Source: Vitis vinifera (taxonomy: Eukaryota; Streptophyta; Magnoliopsida; Vitales; Vitaceae). From it: a stretch of 64,000 bases of DNA. This document shows, one piece after another, positions 22,741 to 35,311 of the stretch (the first letter of the stretch is position 1; every line of letters starts with the position of its first letter). The notes under the pieces were generated by a model. That model was not told the DNA's origin. It worked only from the letters and a program-made list of their open reading frames with translations, and searched no databases. Both the position numbers and the translations under genes were made by a program. The DNA lies in the NCBI RefSeq assembly GCF_030704535.1, contig NC_081813.1, positions 4,115,001 to 4,179,000 on the forward strand. The letters are read 5' to 3'.

Positions 22741-23396
22741 TTTCACCGCTGACATCATTCATAGGTTTCTGCGTTTGTAACGCCCCACCGTAAGATTTCC
22801 TACACTCTGATCAAAGCAGAGTACCCTCCTTCATCTTCTTCCAACTGAGTGCTCATGTATTCAATATCAATTCTATTGCTATTTTTTTTTTTCATCCTTT
22901 TTGTATCACTGTAAATTTGGATATATACTATCAGCTTCCTCCCGCTTTCCAACTTTAAAATATGTCTATATGATTAAAAGGAGCCTCGTATATGTAATAC
23001 CAGAGAAAAAAAAAAAATAAACCCCCGTGGGAAATCAAGTATCACATATAATGTGATAAAAGACTAAGAAGCCGCTTGTGAACATGCACTTTCAGCCATT
23101 GAGCAAGAGACTTCAACATAAAAATGGCAATCAGACAGATTTCTACTGTAAACATGTAAACCTTTTAAGCTTCTGGAGCAATGCTGTTATCTTACAAGGC
23201 TGAGAGACATGGGAAAGAAGAGGAATAAGCTAGAAGCCTAGAATATCTTCCTACGGGTGCTGACTGATAACAAATAATAAAGAACTACACTGTGGGAGAA
23301 GAATTTGGAGAAGATTACAATGGGTGATACAATCATGTAAAGAATTTTCTGTTATTCCCTTAAGCAAGGGAAATGCATAAATCTAATGCTATCCTT
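22741..23396. other. spacer between METTL22-like promoter and IST1-like 3' end
   Basis: Contains the 3' UTR of the IST1-like gene (minus strand) next to 23396. A T run sits near 22884. No separate gene seen. Confidence 0.4.
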
Positions 23397-25799
23397 TCAC
23401 TTTCCCCTAAGAGCTGCAAGGCGAGCAGCAACTTCATCATAATCTGGTAGCTTTGGGTGCACATGGCTGAACTTCATCATATCTGGTTGAAAGGAAGTGG
23501 CACGAACATGCCCTTTCCTTGTCTCTTCCGTTGGAGTTGTTGGTTCAATTGGGAGAGATCTTACTCTGGATGGACCATGCTTGTGGTCAGGGCCTCTGTT
23601 CCCTGTGGATTCACTATTTTCTGCTGCAGTTTGGTGTGAAGGAGGAGGAGGAGGTTCTTGAGATGGCTTCTTTGTACTGTAGTGTATCAAAAGCCTGTCT
23701 AGTTCTTTCTCGTCCTTCTGATCGTGATCCCCGGCATTTAAGATTTGTAACCCTCTTCTTGGGTCCTCTAGTCTTGTTCTTCTTGGATTTGTCTTCACTA
23801 ATTCATTACCTTGATCATCGCCTGGTGGTGGGTTCAGCTGTCTCCTCCTGACTGATCTTGGTTTTGGCTTAGCTTCCCCTTCACTAACCTGAGCATTCAG
23901 TTTTTCAGCCACCTCTCCCTGCTCAGGACCGTTTGTTCCTGTTGGGGTTCTTTCAGGCTTGTTATCAACTTCTTCACCACCAGAACCACCAGGCAAGGCC
24001 TCCGAACCGGTTGGGTTTTTTTCAGGTTTTGGCCTGGTATAAGGAGGAAGGGCAACCCTCTTGGGGAAGGGGCGCCTGTCATCCATTTCTTTTTCAGGAA
24101 CCCTTCTTTCTAAGCTTGAAAATTTCTGATGACCTCCATTATCTTCCCTTGGAGCAAATGAAGGTGTTTCATGAGACAGAAAGCCTTGGTTGTCTTTTCC
24201 AGGGACAGCACTTCTCCTACTGATATTCAGTCTGTATCCATCATCAATATCATCCCCTTTTCCATTAGATGAAGGGTCCACTTCATCTTCTTTTCGTGCA
24301 ACATCCTCTTTTTTTGGGCTAATTTTCTTCTTTTGGTCCTGCAGAATAGTTATACAAACATGACTTTAGCATAAAGAAGAAACAAACAGAAGGTTTGGCC
24401 TTTTAGCAGGTCACCAAACATTAGGCAAAGTTGTCCCTTCTTTCCATAGAACTTATCCACAAAACTTAAGGTTACTAAAGTTATAAAACCTGGCTTACTT
24501 GATCGGATGCAGGTGGATTGAACAGCTTCTGCTCCAAAGCTTTGGAATCCCATTCTATAGAGGACTCTTGCGCTATGTCCCGCAACAATTGAAGCTTCAT
24601 ATCCTTGGATGAAGACTTCGACTTCAACTTCTCAGCAAACTAGGATCAGAAAATTATCGAGTTAGTCATGAAGACAGAGTGGTAGCCTGCAAAGAACTCT
24701 CAGTGGAAGTATAAATAATCACCTCTTTGTTAACAAATGATTCCAGTGAATTCCCATATCTTTCAGTTAATATATTCCTGAGCTCACGCAGCTCTGGCAC
24801 ATCAGCCATTCTTGCTGCTGCAAAAATCAAAGATGATACAGCTTCCCTGCATTCCTTGGGGCATTCCCTGTAAGGAAAAAGAACATAGGTCAATTTCCAA
24901 TTCCATGAACAGTTTACATCTGTAAATGTTAGAAATTAAGATTAAACGACAAAGACAACTGAATATACCTCTCCTTCTGCATAGCTGAAAGATGATCTAA
25001 GATACACCCGCAGAATTGATCGATAAAGTCGTAACATGAGATCTGATTTAATTCAGCACAAAGCCCTTCAGCCTGATTTTGACAAGGAACAGAAAATGAC
25101 AGTTCTCAGTAATGTATGAATACCAAGATAGACTGCAAGGGAACAAAAATTCATGAAACATTGCCTAAAAGAAATGATTTCTGCAGCTCTTAACCCTTGA
25201 AACCAACAGAATGATAAGGAACCTCAAATTCCAAATTATCAAACAGGGATTCAAGAATTCAGCCAAATAAAGAAGACAAAAGAAAAACCCATAATTTTCC
25301 ATAGGTAGAAAACAGAAAAGAAAGTTCATATTTGACACCTTCTACTGATCAAAACAATCAACTTGAAAATTCCATCATGGATATATGGAGATCTCATGCA
25401 AAAAGATCGATGGAGGTAAGAAAATGAACCCGAAAATTCATCTTCTATGCTATGCTTCATCAAAAAATTGGATTCAAGATCAAGAAATCACTCAAAAGAG
25501 AACACCCAATATCACCTTGGAATAAGCATTGGTATCAAGACCTCTCCTCAGAAGATCTCCAATATCATTAGTCAGAAAATTCTGCATGGCCTTTCTCCTC
25601 TTCCGCACCATCTCAATCCTAGCCATGGTGGGTTTTATCGACGACTTGCTGTATCAAAACCAACCCAAAAACAAAGAGAACTTCACAAATCAAAAACCAA
25701 ACAAAAACAATAAAATCCATGAGAAAAACACAGAGGAAAAACAGAGCTGGGTTCAAACCATTTCGAGGAGAACTTCCTTCCCAATAGCCCTTCAAACAT
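23397..25799 (-). CDS. IST1-like ESCRT-III/VPS4 regulator
   Basis: Six exons in phase give 501 residues: 25799-25759, 25648-25516, 25072-24969, 24867-24723, 24639-24499, 24338-23397. The protein starts MFEGLLGRKFSSK and carries the IST1 domain over about residues 10-185: ARIEMVRKRRKAMQNFLTND, DIGDLLRRGLDTNAYSKAE, CYDFIDQFCGCI, ECPKECREAVSSLIFAAARM and ELRELRNILTERYG. The second half is a charged, Pro-rich, disordered tail. It ends with DEVAARLAALRGK, which fits an MIM1-type motif that binds the VPS4 MIT domain. Known IST1 proteins act at endosomes in multivesicular body sorting. I chose the 5' start at MFEGLLG because the 41-nt first exon fits phase and the known IST1-like N terminus; starting at MARIEMV would lose 21 residues. 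Confidence 0.88.
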
Positions 25800-26138
25800 C
25801 TTGATCTCTGAAGGAAGACCCTTCAACGGACAACAAAGATAACACCGAAGCGTTCGATGAATGAAAACCCAGCCAAAGAAATTATTTGTAGTTCAAAAGT
25901 GGAATCAAGTAATGCCAAGAATCTGCATTAAAGAAGCTCAAAAGGAAAGAAACGAAGCTGATTGAGAAAAACCCAGCAAGAAACACGCAGAAATACAAGA
26001 AGATCGAAGCTGGAAAGGAAAGAATTGCGGGTTTTCTAGATAGAGAAACTAGAGAGAAAAAGGGCAACGAATAACACAGAATCTATAGAAGCCAACACAC
26101 CAGTTTTCCTTAGACCACGTTGGACACTCCATTTCCCG

Positions 26139-26147
26139 CTTTTTATA
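26139..26147 (-). promoter_or_regulatory. TATA box of the IST1-like gene
   Basis: On the minus strand TATAAAAAG lies about 340 bases upstream of the ATG at 25799. The leader between is purine-rich, A-rich sequence typical of a plant 5' UTR. Confidence 0.5.
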
Positions 26148-26149
26148 AC

Positions 26150-27240
26150 CATGAAAAACCGGACAGCTGTATAACTGCAAACCGCTCATTTACGATAAAT
26201 CCCCTTATCCCGCTCAAAAATGATTGAACCTACACGGAATATTGGTTCAACCCTTGAGGGCAGTTTGGGTATCAAATGTACAGCTGAGCCGTTTAAGCTG
26301 CCGGCGGCTAAGGACAACAACCGCCAGTATCCGGCAGTTGATGTCTTATATAATTATTTCCATTAAAAAAATTAATATGAAAAAATTTTCGTCTAAAATA
26401 ATTAATATTTTTTGAGAAAAATAAGGTTTTTTTTTAATAAAATAAAACTATTTTTAATATTTAAAGAAATTATTGACCGGCCACAAACCCTACTCCATTT
26501 TCCATGAGAATCAGAATGTGTAGCTGGCCGCTCTTAGCTGGCCTTGTTTTAGGGGTAATCAAAAATGACGAAAATATCCTCACGGAATTCAAATAATTAC
26601 TTTGCCAGAAACTAAATAGCTCAAAAGGTAAACCAAATTAGCGGCGGGGATCACTCGACCGTGTTGGAGCAATGTAATTTGGGAACGAATGACCAGCAGA
26701 TGAAACAATCCCGTCATTTTAGGAGGCTATTTTGGTAATTTGATCCAGTTGGTTTATTCTCAATGAGGATAAAGAATGGCAGTGGATATGCCTTTCGCCG
26801 GAAAAAAGTGGGGTGGCTTTAACAGCCACGTGTAGAAAAGGGATTAGACTTAGGGAGGGGAAAAAGAGTCAAAAGGCCATGATTAAGTTACAGACTGGAT
26901 CACAGCTGTGAACTTACACGTGTCAGTATCCTATAGGCTACCTTCTTGTTCTTAGCTTGTTGCTTAAGCTACTGCAAGTCCATTGGCCGTCATGCAAGTT
27001 GGCAGTCAGGCTGCATGGGAAGAAAGAAAGAAAATTTCGGAAAATCCATCCTATGATGCCGCCATTAAAATATGGGGAGCGCTGAAAGGAGAAGAAGAAA
27101 AAGGGTCTTTTGCGTGGAAGAGTGGGGTTGCAAAAGGTTTTGGCTTTTGACTAAGAAAAGTGACCGATTGTGATTGTTGAATTATAGAAATTGCTAGGTG
27201 AAGGGGCTGTTTGGGTATCAAGAAAAACCTCCACATTCAA
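26150..27240. other. intergenic region with isolated G-boxes, no gene seen
   Basis: Two CACGTG sites (26827-26832 and 26917-26922) and moderately mixed base composition suggest promoter-like DNA, but no gene starts nearby on either strand. A 61-codon minus-strand frame (27236-27051) resembles a transit peptide in composition but has no continuation. Confidence 0.3.
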
Positions 27241-27409
27241 AAGGTGATACAATTTATATCAAAAAAGTTTATAAAAATATATTAAATATATTTGGATTTT
27301 AATGTGTAAAAGGGTATTTCAAGGAAGAATTAATGTACAAAAACATGACATGAGATATATTGAAAAATATTGACAAGGGAAATAGTAATTTAGATGTAAC
27401 AATCTTTTA

Positions 27410-27535
27410 GATATTATCTATTTTGGAGTCAAAGAGATTCTTATGGTTTTAAAATCATTTTACAAGATTAAAAGGAATTTCTATATATATATAACGTTAA
27501 AAACTTTCTCACTTATCCGATATGAGAATTATTAG
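27410..27535 (-). mobile_element. degraded TRIM-like LTR fragment
   Basis: Contains TATATATAACGTTAAAAAC followed by TTATCCGATATGAGAATT, the same order as the right part of the 6.2 kb copies. No coding part; old and partial. Confidence 0.35.
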
Positions 27536-27678
27536 CAGATAAAAAGTTTGATCGTCTTCATCAATTCTCCTTGTATTCACCATAGGCGTTTGGGTAAATG
27601 TATTATAAAGTTAGAATATACGTTTTTTTTAACAACAATTACTTTTAGGAGAGTTGGTAGTGATTAAGATCCTACCAA

Positions 27679-27875
27679 TGGTATCAAAGTTGAGGTCATG
27701 AATTTGAACCCTAAGGTATCGTTGTGGGGAGATTGTTGGCAGATTGGAGGTCGAGATCATGGATTCGAACCTCAAGAGTATTGTTGGGAGGATATTGTTG
27801 GCAAATTGAAGGGTTGGTCACGTCCAAGGTAATGAACCCCAAGGATATTCCTGAGAGGAGATTGTTGGTTGGTTG
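27679..27875. repeat. three ~64-bp tandem units with a tRNA B-box-like core
   Basis: Units at about 27679-27743, 27744-27805 and 27806-27875 each carry GGTCATGAATTTGAACC / GATCATGGATTCGAACCTC / AGGTAATGAACCCC followed by GAG-ATTGTTGGC-like text. GATTCGAACC in unit 2 matches the RNA polymerase III B-box. The start TGGTATCAAAG resembles the plant LTR primer-binding site. So the array may derive from a tRNA-related SINE or from DNA behind an LTR; I cannot decide. Confidence 0.5.
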
Positions 27876-29519
27876 CATCCATCAACTCCGATTGTGACCC
27901 TTCAGGCATCAACACGATGATTTTATAATTGAAAACAGCAAGCGTGACAATGGACCATCATGCCATGTCCAATTAAATGCATAATGGCCCTAGACATGGT
28001 TGGTGCCACAACCCCACCATTCACACCACCTAAATTGTGAAACACAAGCCCTCACACACCTACAATTCCGAGTTAAAGGCTTCCACCAACAACTCCACAT
28101 GCCCAATTAAGCTTTTTTTTTTAAATAAAATAATTATGTACTTTCACAAATTTGTCTAAAAAATAAAACAAATAATGGAAATGTAAAAGGGAAAGGGTAG
28201 GGTTGAAAAAGAAAACCCTATTATTATTATTTTTTAGGAAAAAAAAAAAGGAAAAAGAAAAAGAAGACGTGAACAAGTGAAAATGAGAAGCACATTCGAA
28301 CATGGGCCAAAAATCAGAAAGTCAAAGTGGGTGTGACTTGTAGCCACTATTTGTCATGTGAGGCAAACATTCTGGTTGGTGTGCGGCCATGAGTCACGTG
28401 GCCTGTAGGCTAAAAGTATAATTTAGGTTACTTGGTCGCCAATTTGCTTCCAGTCCATTGATTTTACAATTTTCAATAAGCCAATGATGTGGAAGGCCTG
28501 TTTGGAAACCATTACAAAAATACTTTTTTTCTCTTTAAAATAAAACACAATTTTAAATTTTAAAATAAAATCAATTTTTATCAGAAGTTAATTATTTTGG
28601 AAATACAATGAATTTTATGAATAAATTTAAAATAAAATAAAAACTTATATTATGCATAATTAAAAATAATAATTCAAATACATTAAAAAATGAAAATAAT
28701 TCCTCATTTTCATTCTCTGTTCCTAATTTCAACTGCCAAACATTCCCTTAATAAGCAAATCGAATCATCTTCCACTTTACAATCTTCTTAAAAAATAATA
28801 AAACTACGCTTTGAAATTAAGTGATTGTTTTCTACTAGTGATTGTTTTCTACTAGGAATTGTTTCCTTCAAGTGTTTAACATCATGACGGCCAAATATTT
28901 TATATATGAAATGAGAAGCATCTCCAACATGAATCTATTCCAATAATAAAATCAGTCGGTTCATGTTACACATTCTTAGTAAGTGTTGTTTCCTTTTCAT
29001 AAAGAATAAAAAAAATTAATAAAAATATCTATATAAATATTTTAAGTTATGAGATATAAATATACTTATAAAAATATTATACGAGATGAATAAAAAATAT
29101 AAGGAAGAATGAAATATATAAAAAAACATAAGATGTTTAGAAAAACATAATAATTGTATCTGGTTCTATCATTTATAATATTTTTTATAATATAATGAAA
29201 TGATTATCTCTTATCTGTAGATATAAGCATAATTAGTTAAATCATGTTAAAACCTTATGTATCATATAAAGTTCACTTAGAGATAGCAATTTTGACACAA
29301 CACAATAACGCGATTCGAAAATGATATGCATTTTAAAGTATAATCATGTTCGTGTTGCAATTATTTTAATCCACATAATTTGCTTAATAAATGAATCATA
29401 TTTAGGTTTGATCGTTCGACTTATTTAACATGATAAATGCAATCATCATTTAAAGAATGATGGTCACAAGGGGTATTAATTTATGACATGGGTTAGTCCA
29501 AAATGGGTCGTGAATACTA
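27876..29519. other. AT-rich intergenic region, no gene seen
   Basis: Mixed sequence with one CACGTG at 28395-28400, A/T runs, and MITE-like AT-rich text around 28495-28690. No protein family, RNA gene or clear element boundary was recognised. Confidence 0.3.
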
Positions 29520-29610
29520 TTTTTGTGATATCTCACATCGAATATAGGATAAAATTTCTAACATTATATAAGTATGAACTTTTCTTAACTATATATAGAC
29601 ATGTTTTACA
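29520..29610 (+). mobile_element. TRIM-like LTR fragment, opposite orientation
   Basis: ATATCTCACATCGAATATAG, TATAAGTATGAACTTTTCTT and AGACATGTTTTAC are the reverse complement of the right part of the 6.2 kb copies. A TGTGATATC at 29524 would be the LTR start. Degraded, no coding part. Confidence 0.35.
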
Positions 29611-32600
29611 ATCATGAAAGTTTAATCGATTTTTGCAGCAAACTCAAAAGGAGAGGTGGTATAATGTATTGAGAAGCAAAACAGTGAAGATGAAAGCTGG
29701 AAAATAGTGAATGAACTGGGTGTAGTAGCAGCTGGAAGTGAGTTGTAAGATGAATGTAGGGAACGTGGTGGAGTAAGGTGGGTGCCAATGTTTTGTTATT
29801 GGAGTAGCTTGGCGACCCAGTTGTCCAGAGGCTGTCTTCCCAAAGCCACCTACAGGCTACAAACATAAAAAATTCACCTGAAGTATATGAAATTAATTTT
29901 ATATCAAGTACTAGCTAGCCAATAAGGTGATAGCTGTAAGCCTGTGAGAGTGAGAGTTAGAGTGCACCAGCACAATATGACAAAGGATGATCAGGTCTTT
30001 CACGTTGAATGGTTGTTTCACAAACCTTTTATTTGTGCCCTTTTCATTAGACATTGTCACATGATGGAAGTTTCTTATAAGTCACCTCATAATATTATGT
30101 CATCGCTCGTGGCTTCACCATAATATACCAAGTAGAAGTGGTTATCATTGCTCTATCATTATTTATATTCCAAAATTATATTTTTAAAATACTAATTTAC
30201 ATATTTTTCTATAAAAAAATTAATTACATAAAAAGTCATCTTTTTCTGTCCCAATTGAAGGCAAACATTTTTTTATTGTTTAAACATAGAAAATTTAATA
30301 TATATATATATATATATATATATTATTAGGGCATTATGCATTATTATTTGTTTGTTAGAAATTTTATTCTTTTTTATTCTTATATAAGATGTTTACTTTC
30401 CATCGAAGATTCATCGATAAATTTGAAAAGATTTAGATAAAGACAAATTAGTTTTTGAAAAGATAAACATTGGATTATAAGTTTAAAATTGAATTAAAAT
30501 ATTTAAAATAATTTTTATAAATTTGCAAGAACGCTGACCATTCGAAGTGGTCAAGTAGTTGCAGTAGTGCTTGAAGCACTCAAGTGGTAGGTTAGTCCCC
30601 TCAAATGGTTGATCCTAAATTTTGGCAATCCCATTTTTCATTTTTTTTGGAAATTTGAGTTTTTATTTTTTACCCAAATGTGTTTTAAGGTTTGATGTTT
30701 TTATTAAGAAAAACCCTAACTTGCCATAGTATTAGTAAAAGTTCTCAAAAAGATGTTGAACTAATTATAAATTATTGAAGAAATCTACCTCCCCTCAAGA
30801 GTTTTAGCGAATCCGTTGAAACATTTGATGTACTGCATAAATGTGAATTATGGTATAAGTTCTTGAGAGTAAATTTTAGGGAAGCATTTTATCAACTAAT
30901 TTTATATACTATGATATTAAATAGTGAATTATTGATCTCACATCCGTAACTTTTTATCTCCATATCTTATATGAGGATTTTTCACGTAAAATCTTAATTG
31001 ATATATATATATATTGTGGGCCCATTGCCCAATCATGTCATAACTTATGTTGCCCAACGCTAGACCCATTAGTACAGTTAACATTCCTTGGTGGGGACCA
31101 AGCTTTGGGGTCTAATTCTAGACATGTGACTTACCATCCAACTCCACGAAACTTGAAATATTCATTAAAGCTCCAGCTTGCCAACTCTTTTGAAAAAAAA
31201 TGGGCTTGGGCTAGGCCAAGTACGTGACCCGGCCCAAGTCTTGTGTGCTCTTAGTATCACTAGTAAGAATGATTTGTGTTACTTGAAAATATTTTTTTTT
31301 CTATTTTTTTTAAAATTCATTGTGACTAGGGTTAATTTTCCTTTTCTAAATAATGAATTGGTGTACAAATAATTTAAAAAATAAAGAAATAATTCATGGA
31401 AAAAAAAAATATTTGAGACCCCATGATTGCAAACCATCGAGTCTTCCATGATTAATTGGGTGATATAATTTGGGCCCATGTTTCATTGAGTTTTCAATGG
31501 CTGATTATTTGAGAAGAGCATTGAGCACAACATAACTTGGGGTGAGGATTGGTTGATGGGAAGGGAGAGATTTGCCATAAAATATGAAGTCTTTGCTTCA
31601 CAACTTGGTTAGATATTATTCCTCCCCCACTATATTCAAAGAGATGATGGAAGAAGATGCCCAAAATCATTGTGACAGCATCTTCTACCACCTCCTCAAA
31701 TTATGACCATGAAATCATGTTGGATTAGGAATTTAGGATCACAGTATGGTTGACCTTCAGATTTGATCTATCACCCTATAGTTGACTTTAAATATTTCAT
31801 CAATTTCAAAATAGAATTACATAAATGCTAGTCTATAAAAACCATCTTTTAAAGTAATTAAGTTTTTTTTTCTTTTTCTTTTTTTAAAAATATGCATCAA
31901 AACATATTTTTCATAGTATATTTTATTTCTTCTTATTTTTATTTTATGAATATAAAATAATTATTAAATTGATGCTTATTTTTTAAATGAAGTATAACTT
32001 CATCTCAATTTATTTAAAAATTAAATAAAATTCCAAAAAAAATTAATATTTTCATACTTTAGATTTCAAATAAAAATAATTTTTTTTTCATTTTTTATAT
32101 TAATAGAAAATATTTGGAAAAAAGACTTATGTTTCGTTTGGCAATCATTTTAGGAGCCTAGAAAATGATTTTAAAAATAAATTAGGTGTTTGACAAATTT
32201 TTAGGACTTTTAAAAGTTTGAAAAATTACTTATAATATTAAAAATTTTCTTAAAAACATTTTTAAAGAAAATAATTTCACTAAAAACACTTCGCATAGAA
32301 ATTCTATTAAAGAAAAAACACAAATAGGGCCTTAGATTTGTGCCCATTTTAGACTATTTGTATAATGTTTGATGTCCAAAGACACAATGTGAATGATGGA
32401 GAATGAGAAAAATGAATTTCACTTTGGGCCACACAAAGTGTGGACTCCTTTTCTTACCCTTTTTGCATTTGAATAAGAAAAGGAAAAAACCTTAACCCAC
32501 TTCCTCATGCACTATAATATTTTATGCTCACATCAAATGAAGATGCAAATGCACCAATTAATCTCCTTCATTAGTCCAAAATACTATTTGCATAGCCCCT

Positions 32601-33091
32601 CATAATGAAATATGTATCCATGGAATATGGAAATTATTCCATTTTCTTTTACTTTTTATTTTTTGGGGCACATACAACTAAACCCCATAGCACTACAATC
32701 TTAAAAAAAAAAAAAAAAGAAAGGAAAAATTGAAGAAGAAGATAAACCCTGACCCTATCTGCCTCCATCGCCTCCTTGTTATGATGCTCTCCATGGTATA
32801 TATATATATATATATATATCAAACTACAACTCTCCATCTCAGAAAGGGAAATGACAACAAGAAATCATACACTCTACTTCAGACATGAAAATCTCTGATC
32901 ATGTTAATTCATATAGACCAAACTTGCCGATTCATGGATGTTAAAACTGCAGAAAAACATCGATCCGATGCGATCCCATCGACTCTGGAAGAAGAATTAA
33001 ACACCCAGAAAGGAAAAAAGAAGTATTTCAACAAAATATCCAAAATATAGAGAATATATGTCATGTCAGTATATGTAAGGCAGAGGGAGTA
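29611..33091. other. AT-rich intergenic region with repeat fragments
   Basis: Holds a less AT-rich stretch with an 84-codon minus-strand frame (29866-29612) that I cannot assign, TA microsatellites at about 30297-30322 and 32797-32819, and an AT-rich repeat at about 32130-32340 of the 'TTTGGCAATCATTTTAGGA / GGTGTTTGACAAATTT' family that recurs at 34.05-34.78 and 46.2-46.75 kb. The part near 33091 may hold the 3' UTR of the small gene to the right. Confidence 0.3.
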
Positions 33092-33416
33092 TTACCAGAA
33101 GCATCTCAAAACGCTGATGAGGAAATGGAACAGATAGTTGTCTCGATCGAGAAACTCACGGCGGACCAGACGCTCCAAGTTGAGGTGTCGAGGGAGGAGA
33201 TCGCTGTAGTAGAGGAGGGTGGTGACCGCGGCCGCTGGCTGGTGTACTAGCGCCGCCAGCAGCCTCATTAGTGACCGGAACATCAGTGGTGTAAGAGACT
33301 GAGACGAAAACAAATCAAAAGAAGTCAAAAGGAAGACATAAACCCCATTAGCAAAAACTCCATGATTGTGTGTTCGTGTGGAGTTGTGATGGAAAAGAAG
33401 ATGGAAAACATACCAT
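33092..33416 (-). CDS. candidate two-exon small protein, unrecognised, start codon alone in exon 1
   Basis: On the minus strand ATG (33416-33414) is followed directly by a strong donor GTATGT. The acceptor TTTTCGTCTCAG leads to an exon 33298-33092 that continues in frame for 68 codons to TAA. The product would be 69 residues, starting MSLTPLMFRSLMRLLAAL and ending FLISVLRCFW. The exon is far richer in G+C than its surroundings, with G or C at most third codon positions, which supports this frame. Two hydrophobic stretches and an Arg-rich centre are visible. A 12-codon upstream frame lies at 33462-33427. I do not recognise the family. Alternatives are a longer protein using the GTAATA donor at the end of the exon, or a non-coding transcript. 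Confidence 0.4.
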
Positions 33417-33419
33417 TGT

Positions 33420-35299
33420 TTGTGAGCTAGGAAAATGGGATGAGTGAAGAAGAAGAAATCATGTTAGGAAAGGAAGGAAGATGGGAGAGGTAAAGATGGG
33501 GGTTGGTTGCAGCACGACTGAGAACGAAGGGATTCAAATTTTCTAACTACCAATCTTCAGCTGATGTTCAAACCTACTCTTCTATGGGGTGATGACTTCA
33601 TGCAAACGGTAAAACTTTGAAAAAGAGACAAAAATGAAAGATATGTTGACGGAGAAACCAAAGAGTGGAGCTGGTAGTATTGGAGAGATGGAGACCCCTC
33701 CACTATTAACAATGCCCAGACAGCTCACAACAATGAGAGGCATGGACCCCATTTTGATGGTTCATCCTTCTGTTGAAAACAATTGGTGGTCGCCGCCTTT
33801 TTGTTTTTAGTTTTTTTTGGGAAATTCTTAAAGCTGTGTGCTTTTTATTAATGTAGAGCAAATGGTCAGCACATCATGATTTAGGGTTTGGTGGATTTGA
33901 TATACATTTCTATATATGGAAGTGAAAAGGATAATATTTTTCTGAAGATATAGAAAAGAAGTATAGAATTTTTTTAAAAAATAAACATAGATTCAAACAT
34001 TAATACATTATTTTTATATTTTATTTCAAATTCATTTCATTTATTTAAGAGTGCATTTGATAGTATTTTTTGGTGTTTTCCCTTAAATATTTTTAAGAAA
34101 ATCACCTATTAAGTTTTTTTTTTTTAAGAAACACCACAAATGGCTTTTTAACTTGTTTCATAAATTTTTCCAAACACTTAGAATCCTAATTCTAGGATCC
34201 ATTTTAGTATAAAAAGTGTTTTTGAAAAAATAAAAAATAAAAAAAAACTGGGTGTTTGATAAAATTTATGAAATATTTTAAAAAAAATTTAAAATCACTT
34301 CTAGTGCTTGAAAAATCATTTACAATGTTTTCTAAAAAAATATTTGATAAGTAATTCTCTTAAAAATACTTTCACTAAAGATATTTTTACTAAAAATGTT
34401 TCGAATAAAAACACTATCAAATGACTCTTAGAGTGCGTTTGACAATAATTTTAAAAAGTGTTTCTATAATTTCTAATACTTGAAAAAATTTATTTTTTTT
34501 AGTATTAAAAATATTAAAAACATTTCATGCCCAACACACTCTTAGAGTTCAACAATGATTCTAAGAAACACTTTTAATTTAAAAAGTGTTTTTTAAAAGA
34601 ATTAGGTGTTTAGAAAAAATTAGGAAACACACTTAAAAAATTACTTGTAGTGTTAAAAAAAACCAATTATAGTATTTTCAAGAAAAAAAACTTAATTAGT
34701 GATTTTTCTAAAAACACTAGGAGTAAAAATAACGTCCAATCACTCTTTAATTTTTGTTCATAAGTACTATCAAATGGACTCTAAAACCTCTTTATCTAAA
34801 AATTACATAATTTAAACATATATAAATTTTTACTGATTTTAATTATATTTAACTTTTTTCATAGTTTTCATAATAAATTAAACATGAGAAAAATATTTAT
34901 TTTATTATTATTATTTTCTTTCTTTAATATTTTTTTTTACTACCAGACATAGCCTTAGAGTAAATTGTGTATATTTATTGTTTGAAAACAAATGCTATTT
35001 TTCTCATTTCATTCTTCATTTTTCTTTTGGGCTTAAGTGGTGATCAAAGGGGCGAAAAAGGAAAGCTAAAAGAAGTTATTAGAAAAATACAAAATACAAA
35101 TAAAAATCCTGCATTTAATTGCCATTTGTATATTATGTCATGGGCATGATACTAAAGGTGGAAAATCAAGTGGTGGTTCCTCCAGGACCAACTCTCTCCA
35201 TCCCAAGAAGCTTGGTTTGGGCGTTGGACCTCAGCCCAGCCCTATTGGGCCTATTCTCCAAGACCCAGGCCCATCCTCATTTACAGCCCTTCTCAAAAC
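33420..35299. other. AT-rich intergenic region with MITE-like copies
   Basis: Leftmost part is the likely leader and promoter of the small minus-strand gene. From about 34045 to 34780 several adjoining copies of an AT-rich repeat are seen, with words such as GAGTGCATTTGATAG, AAGTGTTTTT, GGTGTTTGATAAAATTTATG and CACTATCAAATGACTC. They look like nested or tandem MITEs. No gene was recognised. Confidence 0.35.
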
Positions 35300-35311
35300 C
35301 AATGTTGAAAA

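Noticed and set aside
23519-24223. Plus-strand frames opposite the IST1-like last exon
   Set aside because: Shadows of the sense exon.
27051-27236. 61-codon minus frame that resembles a transit peptide, with G-boxes some 200-400 bases away
   Set aside because: No continuing exon on either side and the G-boxes lie downstream of it, not upstream.
29612-29866. 84-codon minus frame in a less AT-rich patch
   Set aside because: His/Leu/Pro-rich peptide without domain or splice context; could be part of a non-coding RNA but nothing supports it.
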